Part shown: piece after piece, positions 55,022 to 64,000 of the stretch
How positions within the stretch are numbered: the stretch's first letter is position 1
How the letters are laid out: every line of letters starts with the position of its first letter
Assembly (NCBI GenBank): GCA_030761205.1
Contig: JAULJL010000039.1
Coordinates: forward strand, 2,490,001 to 2,554,000
DNA: 64,000 nucleotides
DNA from: Fremontodendron californicum
Taxonomy: Eukaryota > Streptophyta > Magnoliopsida > Malvales > Malvaceae
Direction of reading: 5' to 3'
Translations under genes and position numbers: made by a program
Notes under the pieces: model-generated
Databases searched by the model: none
Told to the model about the DNA's origin: nothing
Seen by the model: the letters and a program-made list of their open reading frames with translations, nothing else

Positions 55022-57928
55022 CATGGACTAAGATTTTTCTTCTTGATAATTTACGCTTGGACTAAGATTTATTTAGGCTAAACTACTAAAACAGACTTGA
55101 ATTTTATAACTTTAGTTAAGTAAGTCTCTATAATTTTATTATACTCAAATAAGCTTTTATCTTTTGATTTATTCCAAATAAGCCCTTATATATCAAATAA
55201 AAGATTGATTGAAGTTAGGAATTTGTTTAGATACAAATTAAAAGTTAAGAACTTATTTGAATGTAAATTAAAGGTTAAAAACTTATTTGAGTATAATAAA
55301 AATATAAAAACTTATTTAAATAAAATTATAAAGTTCAAAAACTTTTTTATTATTTTAACCATTTATTTATCTCATCTGTGTTTTTAAAAATCTTTTACTC
55401 ATTTTATTTTTCTTTTCCAGTGTTAAGGTTGGAGAAGGGGAATGGGGTGCTCGGACCCGAGCCATCATGTTACCACAGTTCATAGCCACTAGGCCAGGAT
55501 GTTGGTCGGTTCCTTTATTGGATTTCAATTTACATTAGACTTGTCAAGTCCGGTTGGATAGATTCAGGTCAAGTTTAGGTTTCATACTACAAACCTTTTA
55601 TCTGTTCAGGCCCAATTCGATTTAAAATATAGGTAAATTTTTTATTTAAGTTCAATTCAGTCCGATCATGTAAAAACATTAATCAAACTCACACAGGTTC
55701 ACCTAAATTTATACATAAAGAAATTGATTTTTTTTTAAAAAAATCGATCCCTCTTAAATCTATATTAGTAATAATAAAACGGGTCGAACCAGATCTAGAC
55801 AAAGAACCATGTTCAATGTTTGACCTGTTTTTTAAACGGGTTTTATTTTTTACTTAAATCCATTTTTCAGATCCAATATTCATGCTTAAACTGTTTCAAG
55901 TATCAAACAGACCTTCAGACTTGAACAGATAGTCCGACCTTGGACAGGTGTATGTGGCATGATAAAAAAATTACATTAAAAAGTTTAATCACTTTAAGAA
56001 AACAAAAAAAAAAATAAAAATAGATTTTAGTGAAAAATGTTTACATTGTAATTGTAAACTTTTTTTGTATTTCTAAATAGTATTTGTTCACGTTTGCTTT
56101 TTACATAATTAAGATATGATAAAAACTCTAAATAGAAATAATAAGAACGATAGAAAAAAAAATTACGTGTTTCAACCACGATGATTTACATTCATGGAAG
56201 AAAGGCTTAAAGGGTTATACAAGTGATATTTTGAGTTATAATAGAAAAATACATAAAACCCGCTATTTATATAGGTGAGGTACATAATACACAAAACAAA
56301 AACAAAAAATGAGTAAAATATTAAGGATTACAAGAGATTACAATTAATTCCAAATATATATATATATTTTTTTATCAATGATTGATTACTCCTTTGATTA
56401 ATGGAGCCGAGTTCTCTCTTGGCTAGATATGTTGAAAGGTCGGATTATCGTGTCCAGACTCAAAGGTCCGCCCATATTTTGGAGGATTTGAACAAAAAAT
56501 TTAGGCTCAAAATATGAGTTTGGGCAAAAAAATGAGGCTCATTTAAAAAATGGGTCGGGCTTTGACTCTAACAATTAAGGCCCGAACTCGGCCTAGACCG
56601 ACCCGTTTTTCATTTATATAATATAATATAATATATTATTTTTATATTTTATATTTTATGCAATTTATACATTATAAAAATAAAAATATATAATATTATA
56701 ATGTAAACATTTAGAAATATGTTAAGTTATTCATATTTTAGAACTTAATAAAAAAAAATTACTAAAAATTAAATAATAATAAAAATATCTATTTAATTTT
56801 TTTTTTAAAATAATATGGACGGGTCTAAACAGGTTTGGACTATCCATTTACAAATATAGATGGACTTGGACAGAATTTAAGACCCATATTTTGGACCGGA
56901 CCGGACTTAAACAAATATATATAATGTTGATATCATACCTAAACTCGATCCGATCCGATCCGACCCATGAACACTTATGGTCTTTGTTCGGTAATGTTCC
57001 CCCGACCATATATTGGGATTAGAGCAGTGTGGTTAGACGTTGTATTTTAATGTCAGAAAATAAAAGCGTTTCAAAAAATTTTTTGTACGAGTCGCATTTG
57101 GTTAAGATGTGTGTGATTAAACGCGTTTTTTTTTTTTGAATGTTAGATGAAAAAAAAAAGTTTTGATTAAAATTCTCTTTAATTTTAAATTTTTTCATTA
57201 ACTGTATTTTTACTAGTAAAAAAGGCATAATATCAAACTCTTTATTTTTCAATATTTGAGTATTCAACATCATACATGAAATTATAAAAAAATTATGCAC
57301 ATTGGCCAAAAAAAAAAATTTTTATATGTTTTATAAGATAAATTGGACCACTCTTTAGAGTTTATTATCATAATTATATATCTTAAACCTATTATATATA
57401 TATATATATATATAGTCATATATATAAAAATACACATATATATATATATATATATTGCACCTTATTTCTTTTAACGAGCCTTTTTTTTTTAATATATTTA
57501 GCAGGATTACTACTACACTAGATTCTTCGTCCACTGGAATACCCCCCAGATGCTCAAGTTCCTTACCTGTTAGGAGCTTCAAGCAACCTGATAGATTCCA
57601 CAAACATTTTTTCATTTATTCATACATTTCTAAATAATTTCTATATATATTTATTACATTTTCCATTTTTCTCATACTGAGTTAGTTCATGTTTTCATCT
57701 TATTTTTCTCATACTTTTTTTCCATTTTTCTTACAGGATTGATCTGATTCGGACTAGCGGGTAGATAATGTCTTGGCCGCATTTTGGTGAAAAATTAGAC
57801 AAAGTCTTTGATGAGACTAATTGATAATTTGATAATGGATCTAGATATTTTCCCTACTTTCTCACTAAGTGGTGCAGCCAATACATAGATATAGGACCAA
57901 GTTGCTGCAGTTTCCTGGTCATTGTTAC
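55022..57928. other. Intergenic DNA with decayed repeats
   Basis: About 55530-55950 and 56440-56975 are old relatives of the element at 54509 (TTAGACTTGTCAAGTCCGG; CCGACCCATGAACAC). About 56992-57024 resembles a short piece of the RING gene. About 57520-57615 has a protein-like minus-strand frame (CLKLLTGKELEHLGGIPVDE) that I cannot place; AT microsatellites flank it. No gene accepted. Confidence 0.4.
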
Positions 57929-58107
57929 CTATGTTATCAAGATTCTTTATTTTCTTAAAAGTATTCGTATTCGACACATATTCGGACATGCTGATATGAT
58001 ACGATTCTTCAAATATATTAAAAAACTTAAAAAAAAAATTAAATGTACTTGTGTTGGAGTGACACATACTTATATTCGACACTCATCTTCAAATCCAACT
58101 AACATAA
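57929..58107 (-). mobile_element. hAT-like MITE, family A
   Basis: Begins CTATGTTATCAAG and ends CCAACTAACATAA. Flanks ATTGTTAC (57921-57928) and ATTCTTAC (58108-58115) match at 7 of 8. Same orientation as the copy at 11581. Confidence 0.88.
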
Positions 58108-58115
58108 ATTCTTAC

Positions 58116-58545
58116 AATAATTTCATTAAAATTCTTTCACCAATTTATCTTTTATAGGCATGCCTGGTGACAGATTCCACTTCCATATCAAACTTCAGAG
58201 AATACAAACATGATAGTCTCCTGTCTCTCCCATTATATTGTGATATCAGTCTTGATTCTTTATAAAATCCTTTTCTTTTTTTAATATATTCTTAATAAAA
58301 CATAGTTTGACCTTGATTTCTAACTAGCTAGCAACTCCTATTAATCTTGTATATATGTTATGCCCAAAGCTGCCTAAGTCTATATGCAGGACACATGCTC
58401 AATCTGTCAAGCTCATAAACATACAACAATCAAGTATATAAGATAAATAAACACTGATCCAAGTAAGTAAAACAAAAAACACTATGACATTTCATGCAAT
58501 ATTTCGTCTGTCTTTTACTTAAAACTCTCTTGATCCAAAACTGAT
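58116..58545. other. Intergenic DNA
   Basis: No gene or repeat border recognised. Confidence 0.5.
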
Positions 58546-58548
58546 TTA

Positions 58549-59106
58549 GGTCTCCTTTGGATTCCAACGCACCAGAGGTGCGTTGGAATATTTGTGTTTT
58601 CAGTGAGGGGTTTTCCCCTCACTGACTGCAACTTCTCTGGAGGTGCCTTTGGACCTCCAGTGGAGGTGCTCCACTGGACTGGACCCTTGGAGGGGGTAAT
58701 TTTTCTTTTACCCTCTTTCATTATTTTTTTTAATTATTTTTTTTAAAAAAATTAAAATTTTAAGTTTTTAATTTATTTATTTATTTATTAATTTTTAACA
58801 TAAATATATTTTAAATTTTTTTAATTATTATTTAACATAAATATAATTTTAATATATACTTTATTATTTAATATAAATATAACTTTAATTATTTGTAATT
58901 ATTTATTATATATACATATTTTAATTTAATGCCCTTAATGGTCATATTTCTTTCCCACTATAATTCACCTCACCGCCACCGCTGCGTTTGAATCCAAACA
59001 CATATTCCATCACTGATTTTAATCTCACTGCTACAGTACCCAATCTCACCATCACCGCTATTTTTAATCTCACCGGAACCAATCTCACCGTCCATCCAAA
59101 TGGACC
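58549..59106. mobile_element. PIF/Harbinger-like (Tourist) MITE, copy 1
   Basis: Left end GGTCTCCTTTGGATTCCAAC, right end CATCCAAATGGACC. It is flanked on both sides by TTTA, consistent with the TTA duplication of PIF/Harbinger elements. The left part carries nested GC-rich hairpins (GCACCAGAGGTGC, GAGGGGTTTTCCCCTC). Copy 2 follows directly. Confidence 0.78.
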
Positions 59107-59110
59107 TTTA

Positions 59111-59560
59111 GGCTTCATTTGGATTCCACTGCACTTCGGTGCGGTGGAATCCTAATGCACCTCTAGTGGGGATTTAAAAGCCACCGGCCCCTCCAGTTAA
59201 ACTGAAGCGGCATAGGTCCAGTTAAAAAATGGACCTCCAGTGGAAGGGGTAATCCCTCTTTTACCCCCTTCAATTTTTTCTTTTATTTTTTTTTATTTCT
59301 AATTTTTTTTAATATAATTTTTTTAATAATTATTTAATATAAATATAATTTTAATTATTTATTTTACGTACACATTTTAATCTAATGTCCTTAATGATCA
59401 TTTTTTTTTCATTATAATTACCTCATCGCCACTGATGCGTTTGAATCCAAACACATATTCCACCACTGATTTTAATCTCACCGTTAGAGTAATTAATCTC
59501 ACCGCCACCGCTGTTTTTAATCTCACCGAAGTAAATATTGGCGCTCATTCAAATGAAGCC
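59111..59560. mobile_element. PIF/Harbinger-like (Tourist) MITE, copy 2
   Basis: Left end GGCTTCATTTGGATTCCACT, right end CATTCAAATGAAGCC, followed by TTA. The interior matches copy 1 (GCGTTTGAATCCAAACACAT, repeated TTTTAATCTCACCG). It shares the TTTA junction with copy 1. Confidence 0.82.
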
Positions 59561-60117
59561 TTAGGCATCAGAGCACGTCCCATAGCTCAAACTCCATCAT
59601 CCCTCTGATTCCTTTTTGTGCATGGCAGCTCATCTCTTCCAAGCAGCTCCCAAGAGCTATCAGGCTCACCTCCTTAAGGACATCAATAATATATATAGAT
59701 TACAGAGGTTAATTAAGTTCCATTAACCTTCATACAATCTGATTTGACCTCTCCATTGCTTCCTGTTAAAGGGCTGAATGATATTCCCTATATTTATCAT
59801 TGACTGAGCAAAGCTTTAAAAGAAGGCAGTTTGGTTACTTCTGAACTGAAATGTTGACAATGGAGATTGTGGGAGCCTCAGTTGTTGAAAACAACTCTTG
59901 CTCTGATTGGAGAAGGCCCTGATTGTTTGAAGGTTGGTAAATAAAACAGTTATTGTCAAAAGTACCAGGAGTCGTGGGATCAAGATTTGCAAGATCGAAT
60001 CCGCTCCCTGATTGGGGACAGATTTGTTGGAGTGTAGTAAAGTATGATGAACTGAGTGTTGGGTCAGGGTTGCCTGTTCTGCTGAAATTGTATAGCCTGT
60101 TGCTGAATACTCTGCAC

Positions 60118-60603
60118 CTAGAAAGCACGAACACCTAATACAAGTATGATATGATATGAATATAGCGAGACTGGAATTTTTAAAAAATTAGGACACGAGT
60201 ACGATAGGACACGATAATAAAAAATATTTTTATTATATAATAATATATAATAAAAATATAAATTTGATACTTTTCAATTAAATATTAACATCCAAATAAC
60301 TATTCAATTTTTAGTTATCTTTTTTAAGTTTAAAAATTTGAACCTTAAAAAACCCATTAGAACCAAATTACTCATTGTTGATTTCATTATTTGGAAGAAA
60401 AATGCAAAAAAAAAAAAAAACTTCATCGCTTATCCAGTCGTGTCTTAACCATGTTTTGACCGTGTCCGATTTTATTTTTATTTTTTTTGACGTGTCCTTG
60501 TGTGTTCGACACGTATTCCACCGTGTCGGACACGTATTTCGTCGTGTCGGACACGTTTTCGACACTTGGACACTCCCCTGATAGAAGTGTCCGTACTTCA
60601 TAG
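60118..60603 (-). mobile_element. MITE with GTGTCGGACACG arrays, in peroxidase exon 4
   Basis: Interrupts the peroxidase frame between GAHTFGLAH and CRVFSN. The ends CTAGAAAGCACG and, reversed, CTATGAAGTACG match at 9 of 12. Possible 8-bp flanks CTCTGCAC and CTCTATGA match only at 5 of 8. The right third has repeated GTGTCGGACACGT units. The insertion is certain from the split exon; its exact borders are less so. Confidence 0.72.
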
Positions 60604-60633
60604 CTCTATGAGCAAGTCCAAAAGTGTGTGCAC

Positions 60634-61002
60634 CTACATAATTGCAGATTGAAAAAAAATAACAATTAAGATTAAGGATAGGGATGACAAAACCCGACTT
60701 GCCACTTTTGCACTAATACGCTTTGAATAGAGAGAGATTTTTTTTTTAAAAGCAGAGTAAGTAAAGTAATTATGAATGTAATCGATGTCTATTTAAACGA
60801 AGATGATAGTAATATTTCCACATTTATTACAAAAGCAAAATGGAGGTGGATAAAACGATCTTTATCCCCTTCCCGCTCAATTGTCATCCTTAATTAATAT
60901 TTCAGTCACTTCAGAATTTAATGAGAGATGAGAATGTAAATGTAAATGTAAATGTTAATATCTGTAAAGTATTTTTAGCTACTAGAATATTTGAATAATT
61001 AC
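60634..61002 (-). other. Last intron of peroxidase fossil
   Basis: Bounded by GTTATCTG|GTAATT and TTATGTAG|GTGCACAC on the minus strand, the phase expected next to the AHTFG motif of class III peroxidases. No insertion is evident. Confidence 0.75.
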
Positions 61003-61155
61003 CAGATAACGAAACAAGATCATTGGTATTTATTTAGCCCGACTGCATAGCACTGGAAGTGATGTTGCTTTAAGTCTTCAAAGGGTGAGGGAATGGAGGA
61101 ATTAGCTCCAGCTTGGTTTGCTATCAAACTGCCCCTTCTCCGTAGTAGTACCCTC

Positions 61156-61337
61156 CTATGTTATTCGGACTTGAGTGTGAGTATCGGATATGGGTATGTG
61201 TTCAATACGGGTATATTCAATTTTTAAAAAAATTTCATGTATTTTGAAAGTCCTTGGAGGGTCATATCCTATACTCATGTCTGAATATGTGTCGGACACG
61301 GATACTTCAAGATAAATGAAGAATTGGAGCAACATAG
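61156..61337 (+). mobile_element. hAT-like MITE, family A, in peroxidase exon 3
   Basis: Begins CTATGTTATTCGGACTTGAG and ends GGAGCAACATAG. Flanks GTACCCTC (61148-61155) and GTAGGCTC (61338-61345) match at 6 of 8. Removing the element and one flank rejoins the peroxidase codons for GGPSW and the arginine-rich stretch that follows. Confidence 0.9.
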
Positions 61338-61382
61338 GTAGGCTCCATGAAGGACCTCCTTGCTTCAAGCACAAGTATAAGT

Positions 61383-61612
61383 TGTGAGCTAACTAGCCTA
61401 TCTATTTCATGCCTTAATATCCATTTAATACTTTTAAGACCTTAATTGTTTGAAATTTTTTTGCATGGTTTATCAGTTTGTCCGCAATTAAAGAAAGAGT
61501 TAAAAACAATAAACTTTCACATTAAGTAAACCAACAAAAATGAATCAAACAACAATAAACTTTCAGATTAGACAATTGATATATACAAATAATCTTTGGA
61601 GCTTGAATTTAC
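61383..61612. other. Gap between peroxidase exons 1 and 3
   Basis: This should contain exon 2 (the GCDGS...CADI region of the family), but no frame on the minus strand resembles it; deletion is the simplest reading. Confidence 0.6.
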
Positions 61613-61766
61613 ATTGACAAAGCAATCATGGAAATGGAGACGAATGAGGCTTGCAGCAAACCGAATATCAGATTGCAAAGCCTGCTTAGTAACACCGGTG
61701 AATGATGCTAGACGCATTGGGGCATGTGGTATCATAAAATGTAGCATTCAATTGAGCTTTTAGGGT

Positions 61767-61807
61767 TAGGGTAAATGGGATCATTTATAGTACTATGATC
61801 ATCCCAT

Positions 61808-61841
<34 letters not shown>

Positions 61842-61859
61842 TGCTTGAATTAGATTTTA
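61767..61859. repeat. (AT)n microsatellite and spacer
   Basis: Contains a pure TA run at 61811-61840, just upstream of the peroxidase fossil. Confidence 0.85.
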
Positions 61860-61991
61860 TCAATAAAGAACAAGTATTTGTAAGTTATTTTTTATAAGCA
61901 AAGATTTTTGTTTATTCAAAAAGTAGTAACAACTTCTACATCAGAACATACTAGCTCACTCAGCTAGAATACAATGTATCAAACTAAAAAC

Positions 61992-62184
61992 TAGACCTAA
62001 TAATATTAGACATGACATAAAAAAAAAAAAGACAGAAACACGACACGAAAAAAAAATACGGACACGATGTGTCAAAATCTATATACCACAAATTATTAAC
62101 ACGTCAAGTTTTATATAAATATAAGACACCTTAAACACTATTATGACACGAGAAAATACACGAATACACGAATTACTAGGTGTA
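61992..62184. mobile_element. MITE, family D, in LINE
   Basis: Left end TAGACCTAATAATATTAG, right end GAATTACTAGGTGTA. The perfect 8-bp duplication CTAAAAAC lies at 61984-61991 and 62185-62192. The interior is rich in CACGACACGAAA and CACGAATACACGAA. This is the best preserved copy of a group whose relics at 14803 and elsewhere are CG-depleted. Confidence 0.9.
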
Positions 62185-62755
62185 CTAAAAACATGGAACT
62201 ATGTAGGTCCCAAGATGTACAGAGGCACCTATTTACAGTATCTGCATCTATACAGTTCAAATTTGCTAATTTGATTCGAATTATTTCCTTGATATGTTCA
62301 AGAACTTGAAATGGAGGCTGCTGAATATGCCCATAAATCCAGTTGTTCATTTCCCTCCAAACCTGGTAAATCATTGCATTCTAGTTAGAATTGTAGTAGT
62401 TAAGGACCTGCCTTTAAGCTTCCTCACTGCCCATTGAAACTCCATTTCCTAGTTAACTACTCCTCTTCTCAATTGGTAAAGTAACAGATCTCTTGCCATA
62501 TGATCTTTGAAAATTCAAAGAAAAGGTGATTTCCGGACTCTTGTTCTGAATTGCAGAGAGCACACATTCTATCTATCACTGGCCCCCATGATAGAAGACG
62601 ATCCTTAGTAGGTAGCCTATTTACAATTGCCATCCAGGAGAGCAATGAGTGTTTTGGGATGTGATGGGTGTACCACACAAGTCTACCCCACCCAGCCTAC
62701 CTTCTGCTGTTTGTGTCTAATCTCCTGCCATACTCTAGTCACCAAGTACTTATAA

Positions 62756-62933
62756 GGGATTTAAATTGTGGTCACAGATGTGTTTTCGGTTGCATTGCAT
62801 TTATCGCGGTTGCGAATGTAATGAATGCTACTGCGATCAATTGCGATAAATATCGACCGTAAATATCGCCGAAATGAGCCAAAATCGTAAAATAGTGACC
62901 GTAACTTCGCGTTACGACCGCTATTTAAAGCCT
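62756..62933. mobile_element. MULE-type MITE in LINE
   Basis: Ends GGGATTTAAATTGTGGTC and, reversed, AGGCTTTAAATAGCGGTC. Flanks TACTTATAA (62747-62755) and TACTTAAAA (62934-62942) match at 8 of 9. The interior has a palindrome-like ACTGCGATCAATTGCGATAA. Confidence 0.8.
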
Positions 62934-63036
62934 TACTTAAAACCAGCAAACTTCGAAGCAAACCTCCCATTCAGCTGAGTCATAAGTTGAGCTGCCGATG
63001 ACCTCAATTGTAATAGTTTCTTCCGGCCCCAACTAC

Positions 63037-64000
63037 TGTTGGAAAATAATGATGCTATATACTGTAAAAAAAAAAAAACAGAAACGAAGAAGAACTGGAT
63101 ATATATATTACACGAACAGATTACAACAAATATGCAGAATCGAACATAAAGACACTTACAATAATTGATTTAAAAAAATCAATATCGAGTCAAGGCTAGA
63201 CCTCTGACCTTAAGACGTTTTTTTGCCTGTCTAAGGTGCTTACAGTATCTATGCAAATCGTCTCCTAGGTTTCCTCGATATACGTTGCAAATGAGAGTAC
63301 ACTCGAATGTAACACGGCGAACAGAAGAATGCTGAAGTCTCTCTATCAGAAGACAAGAATTATTTCGGTGAATTGGTGAGTGAAAACAGATACAACACAC
63401 TCCTATTTATAGTGAAAAAGAAGTTTGTTCGGTCAGACACATTTGTTTGACAGGAACTGGTTCGGTCAACAGACAAGTCTGTAGCAAGGAACCGGTTCAA
63501 CTAACAGGCAAAGGATGCAACTGAAATGAATAGATATAACTGAAGGAAAAGACCGAACATACACATTCTAGAAGAAGAATTATTTGGACAAACATAAAGC
63601 TGGTTGGTACTGAGCTGGTTCGGCTGGTTCAGTCTGGACAAAAATTAAGCTGGTTGGGCAGTAAAAAATTAATTACTGACCCAAACCAGACCCAGCCCAA
63701 GCCCGGCTCGGCCGCGACGGCGCACGCGTGTGATCCAGCCCAAGTTGTGTAAGTCCTTACCCTCCACAAAAACTTGGGTACCCCTTGGGGCCTTACCCAT
63801 CATGACACTCTAACTTAAATAAACTATAAGCTAAAGCCATTCTTAGTCCTATGTGGGATTGACTACCACACATACCTTCAACCAACTTTTCTTCCTCTTC
63901 AAGTGGGTATAAAATGAGACTAATTTCTCATTCACTTCGATATCATTTGTGTACGTTAATGTACACCGTGTATCTAGCTACGACAACCTACGTATTAGAA
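63037..64000 (-). repeat. Antisense copia LTR, cut by window end
   Basis: Starts TGTTGGAAAATAATG (an inverted LTR end) and, read on the minus strand, follows the LTR of the element at 40716-48780: CGTCTTAAGGTCAGAGGTCT then TTGACTCGAT, GGTTCGGTCAGAC-like segments, GACCCAAACC and, near 63975, the ACGGTGTACATTAACGTACA region. It is a diverged relative, not a recent copy. The rest of the element would lie beyond 64000. Confidence 0.85.

Larger units (their letters stand above)
59713..61766 (-). pseudogene. Class III peroxidase fossil (PRX53/PA2 type)
   Basis: Secreted heme peroxidases of this class oxidise phenolics in the cell wall. Exon 1 (about 61766-61613) reads AQLNATFYDTTCPN, then after a frameshift QALQSDIRFAASLIRLHFHD and CFVN, including the distal His motif. 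Exon 2 is missing. Exon 3 (about 61390-61003) reads GGPSWS, then a MITE (61156-61337), then GSLIANQAGANSSIPSPFED, and ends at a good 5' splice site. Exon 4 (60633-59713) starts GAHTFGLAH with the proximal heme His, is split by a second MITE (60118-60603), and continues CRVFSNRLYNF, GNPDPTL, NLDPTTPGTFDNN, QGLLQSEQELFSTT and SNQTAFF-stop-SFAQSMIN, to NGEVKSDCMKVNGT and a stop at 59713-59715. Stops, frameshifts, two insertions and a lost exon make it non-functional. The strand is opposite to HAT14. Confidence 0.93.
61860..63000 (-). mobile_element. LINE 3' fragment (L1 type)
   Basis: The minus strand reads VTRVWQEIRHKQQKVGWGRL, WYTHHIPKHSLLSWMAIVNR, LPTKDRLLSWG, MCALCNSEQESGNHLFFEFS and, after a frame change, WAVRKLKGRSLTTTILTRM and YQVWREMNNWIYG. 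This is the zinc-binding reverse transcriptase tail (zf-RVT type) and C terminus found in plant L1 elements. Downstream, GATGTAGAAGTTGTTACTAC followed by AATAAACAAAAATC looks like its 3' untranslated end. The enzyme core is absent. Two MITEs are inserted (61992-62184 and 62756-62933). Upstream borders are uncertain; about 62943-63000 may belong to it. Confidence 0.83.

Overview
The window is AT-rich nuclear DNA from a flowering plant, most likely a eudicot. This rests on GT-AG introns in plant-type genes (an HD-ZIP II homeobox gene, fossils of a class III peroxidase and a PTI1-like kinase) and on plant transposon types (MULE, CACTA, Ty1/copia, a TRIM with a Met-tRNA primer site, many MITEs). 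I cannot name the species. Two protein genes look intact: a HAT14-like HD-ZIP II transcription factor (25067-26661, +, four exons) and a RING-type E3 ligase (50459-51700, -).

Three gene fossils remain: a PTI1-like kinase (4142-5993, -), gamma-tubulin complex protein 3 (9080-11502, +) and a class III peroxidase (59713-61766, -). In Arabidopsis, from memory, GCP3/SPC98 (At5g06680), HAT14 (At5g06710) and peroxidase PA2 (At5g06720) sit within a few genes of each other. The same trio in the same order here suggests an ancestral gene block, now inflated by transposons and reduced by gene loss, with HAT14 as the survivor.

The rest is mostly transposons. From left to right: MITEs and a TRIM inside the kinase fossil (0-9 kb); the GCP3 fossil and a dense MITE field (9-18 kb); a 1.3 kb foldback related to the large MULE (18.1-19.4 kb); a Pack-MULE-like element carrying a piece of a BOI/BRG-type RING gene, ending about 360 bp upstream of the HAT14 start (23.3-24.7 kb); HAT14; a second possible gene-capturing element downstream (26.8-27.4 kb); MITEs (28-31.6 kb); a 7.9 kb MULE with 0.3-0.4 kb terminal inverted repeats and an 11-bp target-site duplication, coding for a MuDR-type transposase and a plant mobile domain (PMD) gene, both decayed (31.7-39.65 kb); a defective Ty1/copia element whose 5' LTR holds a CACTA element (40.7-48.8 kb); the RING gene (50.5-52.2 kb); more MITEs (53.9-59.6 kb); the peroxidase fossil with two MITEs in its exons (59.7-61.8 kb); a LINE fragment with two MITE insertions (61.9-63.0 kb); and an antisense LTR related to the copia element, running off the end.

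The most notable structures are the PMD-carrying MULE with a foldback relative 12 kb away, the Pack-MULE-like element in the HAT14 promoter, and several MITE families whose target-site duplications can be read directly. I saw no CRISPR array, rRNA or complete tRNA gene.
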